A program made the position numbers and the translations under genes. This document shows positions 1 through 6,496 of a stretch of 6,906 nucleotides of DNA, piece by piece. Under the pieces are notes generated by a model that was not told the origin of the DNA, made no database searches, and saw only the letters and a list, made by a program, of their open reading frames with translations. Positions within the stretch are counted from its first letter, which is position 1. Every line of letters begins with the position of its first letter. The DNA comes from Nocardia sp. (lineage in GTDB: Bacteria > Actinomycetota > Actinomycetes > Mycobacteriales > Mycobacteriaceae), in NCBI GenBank assembly GCA_013361595.1, contig JABFXT010000225.1, positions 1 to 6,906 of the forward strand. The letters are read 5' to 3'.

Positions 1-806
1 GTGGTTTCGAAACCTGCCGCCATCAGCAGGGTCGCCGATGCGCACAGTTCGTGGGTGGACAGGTCGCCCGCGGTGACCAGACTGCTGAGCACATCGTCGC
101 CGGGTTCGGCACGCAGGCGTTCGATGTGCTCGGTCAGGTACCGGTGCACCCGCTCGGAGGATTCCATCGCCCGCTGGTGCGTCCGCCAGGAGATGCCGAG
201 ATCCAGCAGCGGACTGATGTCGTCGCCCCAGCGCAGGAACATCTCCCGGTCGGCGTCCGGGAATCCGAGCATTTCCGAGATGATGGCGATGGGCAGCTGC
301 GCCGCGTACCGGGACACCAGGTCGGTGGGCCCGTTGTCGGGGAGGGCGGTGAGAAGTTCCGCGGTGACCGTCTCGATCCGGTCGCGCAGCCGGGCGACGG
401 CGCGCGGGGTGAAGGCGGTGGTCACCGGTTTGCGCATGCGGGTGTGCTCGGGCTGATCGAGCACCAGCATCGACGGCGCGTCCACCGGATTCGGTGGCAG
501 TGGCCGGCGTTCCAGTGCGCGTCTCAGCGGTGGCGGCGCACCGAACACGGTCGGGATGCCGACACCGAAGCGGTTGTCGCGCAATATGTCCCGGACCAGT
601 TCATGGTCGAAGGCCGTCCACACCGGCAGTGTCCGGCGCAACCCACCGTCCCCGCGCATCTCCTCGATCAGCGGGTACGGATTCTCGATTCCCTCGGCGC
701 CGCAGTTCAACCGGGCGAACAGATCACCACGCCGGAGCCGGACCTTCTTGAACAGGATGATCAACGCGTGATTGTTGACCCAGCGATACACGTACTGCGG
801 TTTCAT
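1..806 (-). CDS. Cytochrome P450, CYP140-like, N-terminal two thirds (cut by left edge)
   Basis: Heme-thiolate monooxygenase, presumably cytosolic and fed by ferredoxin/reductase. Starting at ATG 806-804, 268 full codons are visible. Seen: the helix-C motif HxxxR at H121-R125 within PEHTRMRK, a segment QLPIAIISEMLGFPDADR typical of actinobacterial P450s, and the I-helix oxygen-activation motif AGFETT (residues 264-269) exactly at the window edge. The K-helix ExxR and heme-ligand Cys loop lie outside, so intactness cannot be judged. Bacterial P450s are about 400 residues, so about a third is missing. The start is supported by GGAGGGG about 5 bases upstream. The N-terminal RRGDLFARL, the PPPLR..LERR stretch and DLGISWR recall mycobacterial CYP140 (from memory). 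It is transcribed divergently from the tetR/ABC operon. Substrate unknown; a role with the neighbouring importer is inferred only from position. P450 identity is very secure, the subfamily less so. Confidence 0.95.
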   Translation of the reverse strand, partial: MKPQYVYRWVNNHALIILFKKVRLRRGDLFARLNCGAEGIENPYPLIEEMRGDGGLRRTLPVWTAFDHELVRDILRDNRFGVGIPTVFGAPPPLRRALERRPLPPNPVDAPSMLVLDQPEHTRMRKPVTTAFTPRAVARLRDRIETVTAELLTALPDNGPTDLVSRYAAQLPIAIISEMLGFPDADREMFLRWGDDISPLLDLGISWRTHQRAMESSERVHRYLTEHIERLRAEPGDDVLSSLVTAGDLSTHELCASATLLMAAGFET

Positions 807-839
807 CGAGCCCCTCCATCGTCGAACCGTCATGCCCTT

Positions 840-864
840 CGGACGTTACGGATATCACAGTCCG
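840..864. repeat. Short imperfect inverted repeat upstream of the P450 gene
   Basis: Arms CGGAC (840-844) and GTCCG (860-864) flank a relatively AT-rich 15-bp core that contains GGATATC. It lies 34-58 bp upstream of the P450 ATG, where a promoter or operator is expected. On the minus strand TGTGATAT could serve as an extended -10 element, but no convincing -35 was found. Five-base arms are common by chance at this GC content, so this is a weak regulatory candidate. Confidence 0.25.
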
Positions 865-937
865 CACGGAGCCTGGCGGAGCGGATCTCCGGTCTACCGT
901 GGCGGGCCGAGCGCCGGCCGGGGATGTGCGCGATGGA

Positions 938-962
938 GATCCGGTTCGGCGCGCACCGGATC
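938..962. repeat. Perfect 8-bp inverted repeat in the divergent spacer
   Basis: GATCCGGT (938-945) and ACCGGATC (955-962) are exact reverse complements separated by 9 bases; two further G-C pairs (GG 935-936 with CC 964-965) could extend the stem across one mismatch. A related GGATCTCC at 883-890 is the reverse complement of GGAGATCC at 935-942. It could be an operator for a regulator acting on tetR or the P450, or a chance GC-rich hairpin. It has no T-tract and no gene ends here, so it is not a terminator. Confidence 0.35.
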
Positions 963-1115
963 CCCTGCGCCGGAACGAGATCGACCTCGCGCACAGGCGC
1001 TTCGTGGACCGCGCCGCGGCCGGTGACACCGCGCGCCGGAAGCCGGCGTCCGGACGGGGGTGGACCGCGGCGCGGGCACCCGGCATTCCGTCCGGCACCA
1101 CCCGGCCCCGGATTC

Positions 1116-1144
1116 TCGACAGCGGTCGATGCCGAGGGTATGCA
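1116..1144 (+). promoter_or_regulatory. Candidate tetR promoter (-35/-10), possibly leaderless
   Basis: TCGACA (1116-1121, five of six to TTGACA) is followed after exactly 17 bp by TATGCA (1139-1144). A transcription start about 7 bases after the -10 would fall at 1151-1152, on the tetR GTG. This matches the absence of a well-spaced Shine-Dalgarno sequence. Leaderless genes are common in actinobacteria. The -10 matches consensus at its first three positions but not the final T, so the call is moderate. Confidence 0.4.
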
Positions 1145-1151
1145 TTAGCAC

Positions 1152-1829
1152 GTGGGTAACCGCCGAGATCAGATCAAAAGCGTAGCCGCGGAGCTCTTCG
1201 TCGAGAACGGAGTGGCGGGCACCAGTGTCCGGGATATCGCCGAGGGCGTGGGCATGCTGTCCGGCAGCCTCTACCATCATTTCCCGTCCAAGGACGCGAT
1301 CGCCTTCGCGATACTCAGCGATTTCCTCACCGATCTGAATGCCCGCTACCGATCGGTGCTCCCCCATGTCAACGGGATGCGTGAGGAGTTGCGCGCACTG
1401 GTCCATTCGTCGATCGAAATCGCCGAGGCGCATCCGTACGCGACCGAGATCTACCAGAACGAGAAGGCCTATCACGGCCCCGGCGCGCCCGACGAGATCG
1501 CCGACGCTGTCCGCGCGGCCCATACCTTCTGGATCGATGCGGCGACCCGGGCGAGTGCGTGCGGTGAACTCCGTACCGGGCTGGATCCGGTCGAGTTCGC
1601 GCGGATGTTGCGCGAAAGCGTCTGGTGGTCGATCCGCTATCACCGGGACCACCTGGCCGAGCGACGCGACGAGGTGACCGACACCGTGGTCGCGGCATTC
1701 GTCGACGGTGGCGCCGCCCCGGACGCACCCCGCGGCGGGCGCGGCGAGGATCCGGCGCTCACCGATCGGCTGGACCGGATCGAGCGGCGGCTAGAGGAAT
1801 TGTCGAACGCCCTGCTCAGCGATTCGTGA
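1152..1829 (+). CDS. TetR-family transcriptional regulator, KstR2-like
   Basis: One-component DNA-binding repressor of 225 residues. The N-terminal helix-turn-helix spans about residues 8-48, with TSVRDIAEGVG then LSGSLYHHFPSKD, a classic TetR recognition helix. The ligand-binding half contains YQNEKAYH and SVWWSIRYHRD, positions where KstR2 (cholesterol side-product regulon, ligand an acyl-CoA) has similar residues; this comparison is from memory. The GTG at 1152 is the only possible start because an in-frame TAG sits at 1146-1148 and the next start would remove the DNA-binding helices. Odd features: no good Shine-Dalgarno, and a C-terminal extension made of a Gly/Pro/Asp-rich linker (about 185-200) and a heptad helix (203-221). 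It lies 105 bp upstream of the ABC operon in the same direction and probably represses it through the half-sites at 1892-1919. An acyl-CoA ligand is inferred, not shown. Confidence 0.92.
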   Translation: MGNRRDQIKSVAAELFVENGVAGTSVRDIAEGVGMLSGSLYHHFPSKDAIAFAILSDFLTDLNARYRSVLPHVNGMREELRALVHSSIEIAEAHPYATEIYQNEKAYHGPGAPDEIADAVRAAHTFWIDAATRASACGELRTGLDPVEFARMLRESVWWSIRYHRDHLAERRDEVTDTVVAAFVDGGAAPDAPRGGRGEDPALTDRLDRIERRLEELSNALLSDS

Positions 1830-1852
1830 AGGGCCGGGCACCGGGCAACCCA

Positions 1853-1883
1853 TTGACAGGCACAGTGGCGCAGGCCACACTAT
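1853..1883 (+). promoter_or_regulatory. Candidate promoter of the ABC transporter operon
   Basis: A perfect -35 hexamer TTGACA sits at 1853-1858. Possible -10 elements are CACACT (1876-1881, 17-bp spacer) or CACTAT (1878-1883, 19-bp spacer); neither is strong, as is common in high-GC actinobacteria. Transcription would begin near 1888-1891, directly before the palindromic half-sites, giving a leader of about 45 bases before the ATG at 1935. Confidence 0.5.
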
Positions 1884-1891
1884 CGAGCAGT

Positions 1892-1919
1892 CGCTTGGCT
1901 ACTGCCAAGCGTTCGCTTG
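1892..1919. promoter_or_regulatory. Candidate TetR operator: three alternating half-sites
   Basis: CGCTTGGC (1892-1899) and GCCAAGCG (1904-1911) form a perfect 8-bp inverted repeat around TACT. The right arm also pairs with the next element: CAAGCG (1906-1911), TT, CGCTTG (1914-1919), a second perfect palindrome. Half-sites are thus CGCTTG, CAAGCG, CGCTTG in alternating orientation. The second palindrome has the same 6-2-6 layout and CAAG/CTTG core that I recall for the KstR2 operator. Placed at the predicted transcription start, bound TetR would block the promoter. In RNA, 1892-1911 could also fold into a hairpin in the leader. It is unlikely to be a tetR terminator because no T-run follows. 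Confidence 0.6.
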
Positions 1920-1934
1920 ATTGGTGGTGGTCCC

Positions 1935-3137
1935 ATGAGACGTGCCCGGGTTCTTGCCTGGGTACTGGCCGCGGCGCTGATGCCCGCGGCATGTGCCCAG
2001 GTCCGCGAACCGGTGGACGAGTACATCGTCATCGGTATGGACGAGGATTCGACCGGTCCGGGAGCGTCCTATTCGACGATCGCCGGTGATACGGTCCGCG
2101 CCACGGTGGATCGGCTCAACGCCGAAGGCGGGATCGGCGGCACACCGGTCCGGCTGGTCGTGGAGAACGACGAGAGCAGTCCGACGAATACGCCCTCGAT
2201 CATCCGGAAACTGGTCGACCAGGGCGCCTCCGCCGTCATCCTCGCGACCGGCAGCGGATCGGCACTGCAGGCCAAACAGATTTCGCAGTCCACCGAAGTC
2301 GTCACGATCGCCCCCACCGCGCTGACCGACGCGGTCGCCGGCGCGCCGGGCAACGAATTCGCGTACATGGTGCCCAATCCCCTCGCCCAGTACGCCGATG
2401 TCTACTGCGGCGCTTTCGCGGCCCAGGGCAAGAAGCGGCTCGGCGTACTCGCCGATTCCAGTCCGGCGATCGCCGGGATCCTGGCGACGCTCTCCCCGAA
2501 GCTCAACGAATGCGTCGATGTCGTCGGCACCCAGAAGGCCGCTGTGGACACCGCCGATCTCACCGCCGGGGTGAGCCGGCTTCTCGACAGCGATCCCGAT
2601 GTGGTGCTCGTCGCCAGCGTCGGCGGAAATTTCGAACTGCTCGCCCAGAACACCGTCCACCGGCTGGCGCCCGGACTCCAGCGGTTCTCGCTGGCCTCGA
2701 TCGGCAATCAACCGCAGTCGTGGAAGCTCGCCGCGCCCGGTTCGCTCGATGGCCTGGTCTACATGGGAAGCCTGAGCGACGACAATCCGCGCACCGCGGC
2801 CCTGCAGGACTGGTTGCGCACGGTGAAGGGGCCCGACTACTCGCTGACCGCCTACGACGCCCAGGCCTACGATTCGGTGATGCTGCTCGCGCGGGCCATC
2901 GAGCTCGCGGGCACCCACACCGATCGGCACCGCCTCAACGAGGCGGTTCAGCAGATCCGTGGTCTCCCGGCGAGTTTCGGCCAGGCACCGCTCACCCTGT
3001 CGTTCACACCCGACGATCACATCGCTCCGGATTCGGCCTGCGGACTGGTGCTCATCGAGTTCGGCGCCCGCAACGTCCCCACCGGCCCCTGGGCGGAGTA
3101 CCAGCCGGAGTGCACACCGAAGGGAGCCGGTCGATGA
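1935..3137 (+). CDS. ABC transporter solute-binding protein, HAAT/LivJ-like (Peripla_BP_6 type)
   Basis: Extracytoplasmic receptor delivering substrate to the two permeases; 400 residues, normal for the family. Residues 1-20 form an export signal (RRAR, then a hydrophobic stretch) ending in AAC; C20 is probably lipidated, although the -3 residue is Pro instead of the usual Leu/Val/Ile. The mature protein starts a type-1 periplasmic fold: VIGMDEDSTGPG, then RLNAEGGIGGTPVRLV, both characteristic of LivJ-like receptors. Four mature cysteines (158, 193, 369, 393) could make two disulfides. The ATG at 1935 puts the charged n-region of the signal at the N-terminus; an in-frame TTG at 1917 would lie inside the operator and is rejected. 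The ribosome-binding site is weak (GGTGGTGG). It is first gene of the operon and its stop overlaps the next start (ATGA). The ligand is unknown; acyl-CoA ligase context favours a carboxylate over an amino acid. Confidence 0.93.
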   Translation: MRRARVLAWVLAAALMPAACAQVREPVDEYIVIGMDEDSTGPGASYSTIAGDTVRATVDRLNAEGGIGGTPVRLVVENDESSPTNTPSIIRKLVDQGASAVILATGSGSALQAKQISQSTEVVTIAPTALTDAVAGAPGNEFAYMVPNPLAQYADVYCGAFAAQGKKRLGVLADSSPAIAGILATLSPKLNECVDVVGTQKAAVDTADLTAGVSRLLDSDPDVVLVASVGGNFELLAQNTVHRLAPGLQRFSLASIGNQPQSWKLAAPGSLDGLVYMGSLSDDNPRTAALQDWLRTVKGPDYSLTAYDAQAYDSVMLLARAIELAGTHTDRHRLNEAVQQIRGLPASFGQAPLTLSFTPDDHIAPDSACGLVLIEFGARNVPTGPWAEYQPECTPKGAGR

Positions 3138-4009
3138 GCGACCCGCAACTGTGGCTCGCCGCGGCCGAGATCGGCTGCTTCTTCGCCCTCGTCGCACTGT
3201 CGATCTATCTGGTGGTGGTGGGCGCGTCGTTCTTCAACTTCGCCGCCGGCCCGTACGCGATGGCCGCCGCCCTGCTCGCGGGGTACGCGGCCGCGCACTG
3301 GGGAGTACCGATCCTGCTCGGCGCGCTGTCGGGAATCGCACTGGCAGTGGGTATATCGCTGCTGACCGAGCTCGTCGTGGTCCGGCCGGTGCAGCGGCGC
3401 GCGGGCGGGGCCGAGCTCCCCGCCCTGGTCGCCGTCACCGCGACCCTGTTCGCCATCCAGCAGCTCGCCGGTACGATCTTCGGCCGGACTCCGGTATCGG
3501 TGGCGAACCTGCTGCCGATACCCGATTTCCGGGTGGGCTCGGTCTCGGTTCAGGGCACGACGGCGATCATCATCGCGGTCACCGTGGTGGTGCTCCTCGC
3601 CACGGTCCTGTGGCTGCGCACCACCACCACGGGCCGGCTCCTACGGGCCGTCGGGGACAATCGCGAAGCCGCCCGCATGATCGGCGTGAACGTCGGACGG
3701 GTCCGGTTGTGGGCGTTCGGTATCTCGGGAGCCGTCGCCGGGATCGCCGGGATCGTCTTCGCGGCCAAATCGGGCGCGCAGTTCACCAGCGGGCTGTCCT
3801 GGACACTCACCGGATTCCTCGCCCTCGTCGTCGGCGGCACCGGCAAACCGTGGGCGCCGCTGATCGGCGGACTCGCGCTCGGCTGGGTCCAGGTGTTCGG
3901 CAGTTTCTATTTCGGCGCGACCGGGAGCTCGGTCGCGATATTCCTCGTCGCCCTCGTGTTCTTCGCCTTCCGGCCCGAAGGCCTGTTCCAGCGAAAGGTC
4001 CGGGTGTGA
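3134..4009 (+). CDS. ABC transporter permease, LivH-type (HAAT family)
   Basis: Integral membrane subunit of the importer, 291 residues, normal for LivH. About eight hydrophobic segments are seen, for example residues 7-30, 38-55, 59-83, 95-114, 142-161 and several after 190. The ATPase-coupling loop lies at 167-184, GRLLRAVGDNREAARMIG, matching the LivH/LivM EAA-like motif (GRxLRAxxxNxxAAxxxG). The start ATG 3134 overlaps the preceding stop by four bases, with AGGGAG 8-9 bases upstream, indicating translational coupling. The protein ends in the usual FRPEGLF..KVRV tail. It should pair with the LivM-type permease encoded next, which is interrupted, so the membrane pore may be incomplete in this strain. 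No defect is visible in this gene itself. Confidence 0.94.
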   Translation: MSDPQLWLAAAEIGCFFALVALSIYLVVVGASFFNFAAGPYAMAAALLAGYAAAHWGVPILLGALSGIALAVGISLLTELVVVRPVQRRAGGAELPALVAVTATLFAIQQLAGTIFGRTPVSVANLLPIPDFRVGSVSVQGTTAIIIAVTVVVLLATVLWLRTTTTGRLLRAVGDNREAARMIGVNVGRVRLWAFGISGAVAGIAGIVFAAKSGAQFTSGLSWTLTGFLALVVGGTGKPWAPLIGGLALGWVQVFGSFYFGATGSSVAIFLVALVFFAFRPEGLFQRKVRV

Positions 4010-4997
4010 TGACCGCCGCCGTGATCACGACCACCAGACCCGCCATCCGCACCGTGGCCGGGGAACTGGGTATCTGCCTCGCCGTCGTCGCCGGGGTACT
4101 GCTCTGGATGGGTCCCAGCCTGTACCGCCAGGACCTCGTCTTCCTGGCCGCCACCTACGCGCTGGTCGCTCTGGGGATGTACCTGCCGTTCGTGCTGGCC
4201 GGTTCACTGTCCATGGCCTACAGCGCCTATGCCGCCATCGGCGCGTACGCGGTGGCCTACCTCTCGGTCGACCGGGGCCTGTCGCCCTGGTGGGGCTGGC
4301 TCGCCGGAGCGCTCGTCGCCGGTGCGGTCGCCCTGGTGCTCGCGATATCGACCAGGAAGCTGTCCGGCTTCTATCTGGCCGCGGTCACCCTGCTCTTCGC
4401 CATCGCGTTCGAGCACTGGCTCGGGGACGCCGCCACGATCACCGGTGGCGCTTCGGGTATCTCGGGTATTCCGGTGCCGTCGCTCTTCGGCTGGGATCCG
4501 CCGCGCTACGCGCAGGTGGTGGCGGCCGTCGTATTCGTCTGAGCGGTAGCGGTACTGATCGACCGGTTGCGCCGGTCCGCCTGGGGACTCTCGCTCTCGG
4601 CCGCCCGGGAAAACGCTCCGGCAGTGCAGTCCACGGGCATCTCGCCGACACATCTGACCGTGGTGGCGCTCGCCGTCGGCGCGGCGATCGCCGCCACCGG
4701 CGGTGCCCTGTTCACCGTATCCGTCCAGGCGGTGACGCCGGAGACCTTCGGCCTGGACCTGGTGTTCCTCGCGATCTTCATGCCGATCATCGGCGGCCGC
4801 GGCTCAGCGTGGGGTGCTCCGCTCGGCGCACTGATCGTCGTCGGGGTCACGCTGAACATGCCCGGTTATCAAGGATCGGGTGAGTTGTTGCTCGCGGTGG
4901 TGGTGCTGGCGGTCCTGCTGCTCGCACCCGGCGGCGTCATCGGCTGGACGCACCGGGTCGCCCGGCGGCTGCGCTCGTCCCGGAATCAGGACAGGAG

Positions 4998-5001
<4 letters not shown>
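4009..5001 (+). pseudogene. ABC transporter permease, LivM-type, interrupted by in-frame TGA
   Basis: Second membrane subunit of the importer. From ATG 4009 the frame runs 177 codons to TGA at 4540-4542, then stays open without frameshift to TGA at 4999-5001. Read through, it would be 330 residues, the usual LivM length. The first part holds the N-terminal membrane segments and the LivM signature TGGASGISGIP (145-155). The second part holds the coupling loop GLSLSAARENAPAVQSTGI (193-211), later membrane helices, and the family-typical IFMPIIGGRGSAWGAPLGA. The stop falls in a hydrophobic helix (VVFV-stop-AVAVL). TTG at 4567 could start a C-terminal fragment of 144 residues but has no ribosome-binding site. 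Both ends overlap neighbours (TGATG at 4007, ATGA at 4998), so the original gene fitted the operon exactly. One substitution, for example TGG to TGA, explains everything; a base-call error or recoding cannot be excluded. Confidence 0.85.
4540..4577 (+). other. Internal TGA codon followed by a small hairpin
   Basis: TGA at 4540-4542 is in frame with codon 178 of the LivM-type permease. After an 18-base gap a perfect 6-bp stem follows: GACCGG (4561-4566), loop TTGCG, CCGGTC (4572-4577). Between them is a tandem AGCGGT AGCGGT (4542-4553). A stem at this distance is where stop-codon recoding elements can occur, but short GC stems are frequent in this DNA. It is recorded because it bears on whether the stop is read through. 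Confidence 0.35.
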
Positions 5002-5794
<793 letters not shown>

Positions 5795-5798
<4 letters not shown>

Positions 5799-6496
5799 TC
5801 ACCACCCAGGGACTCACCGTCCGGTACGGCAGCGCGGTCGCGGTCCGTGATGTGGCACTCGAAGCGCGCGCCGGGGAGGTCACCGCCGTGGTCGGGCCGA
5901 ACGGCGCCGGAAAATCGAGTCTGCTCTCCGCGGTGTTCGGCAGCACACCGGCGACCGGCGCGGTAGCCGTCGGCGGCACCGATCTCGGCCGGGCTCCGGC
6001 ACAGCAGCGGCTCCGCGCCGGGATCGCGTTCGTTCCCCAGGGACGGCAACTGTTCCCGCGGCTCACGGTGCGGGAGAACCTGGAGATCGGGGCGCGGCTG
6101 CTCGGCGCCCGGAACGACGCTCTCGGTCCGGCTTTCGAACGGTTCCCGATCCTGGCGACCCGCTCGCGGCAACTCGCCGGCGTCCTCTCCGGCGGCGAAC
6201 AACAGATGCTGCTGCTGGCCCGGGCGCTGCTGGGCACACCGCGCGCACTGCTGCTCGACGAGATGACCACCGGGCTCTCGCCCAAGATCTCCGGGGAGCT
6301 GCTCGACCACGTCCGCGAACTGGCGGATTCGGGGATCACCGTCCTCGTCGCCGAACCCGCACTGCACCGGGTATCCCGGATCGTCGACCGCGGATACGTC
6401 ATGATCCGCGGATCGCTGTCGGAACCGGAGAACGACGCCGACGCACTCGCCACCGCCTACCGGGCATCCATGGGGATGCTCGAGGAAGCCCTGTGA
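5795..6496 (+). CDS. ABC transporter ATP-binding protein, LivF-type
   Basis: Second nucleotide-binding subunit, 233 residues, normal for LivF. Seen: Walker A GPNGAGKSS (34-42), Q-loop FVPQGRQLFPRLTV (LivF hallmark), a consensus signature LSGGEQQMLLLARAL (131-145), and Walker B ALLLDEMTTGLSP with E156. The switch-loop region reads LVAEPAL (184-190), where LivF typically has LVEQNA; Pro188 occupies the switch (H-loop) position. Start: TTG 5795, four bases after AGGAGG (5785-5790) and overlapping the preceding stop (TTGA); no ATG or GTG exists in a plausible place. The C-terminal RGYVMIRG resembles the family's DRGYVLENG. It makes the heterodimeric motor with the preceding ATPase. Its stop overlaps the acyl-CoA synthetase start by one base. 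Confidence 0.94.

Larger units (their letters stand above)
807..1151. other. Divergent intergenic region without a supported gene
   Basis: About 345 bp between the divergent P450 and tetR starts. It should hold both promoters. The right end carries a candidate tetR promoter and the left end the P450 ribosome-binding site (GGAGG on the minus strand, about 812-817). Inverted repeats are present near 840-864 and 938-962. Several short open frames cross it, but their products are Arg/Pro/Ala-rich without family resemblance. No CAAGCG/CGCTTG half-sites like those before the ABC operon were found here, so no evidence of tetR autoregulation through that motif is visible. Confidence 0.6.

Noticed and set aside
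51..1148. Plus-strand open frame of 365 codons opposite the P450 gene
   Set aside because: The minus-strand P450 has clear HxxxR and AGFETT motifs in its own frame; this frame gives an unstructured His/Arg/Pro-rich product.
1149..1154. CACGTG palindrome at the tetR start as an operator
   Set aside because: A six-base palindrome is expected often by chance and overlaps the start codon; nothing else supports it.
899..1159. Small plus-strand open frame of 86 codons overlapping the tetR start by 8 bases
   Set aside because: It starts at GTG without a ribosome-binding site, its product is low-complexity Arg/Ala/Pro-rich, and it spans the likely tetR promoter. A real small protein cannot be fully excluded.
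894..1652. Minus-strand open frame opposite tetR and the spacer
   Set aside because: tetR on the plus strand has an unmistakable helix-turn-helix; the antisense product has no recognisable domain.
1892..1911. Perfect hairpin as a rho-independent terminator of tetR
   Set aside because: No T-rich tract follows the stem, it lies downstream of a good -35 element, and overlapping half-sites fit an operator better.
1899..3197. Long minus-strand open frame opposite the solute-binding protein gene
   Set aside because: It mirrors the GC-rich codon pattern of the real gene, its product is Arg/Gly/Asp-rich with no family motifs, and it covers the operator and the gene start.
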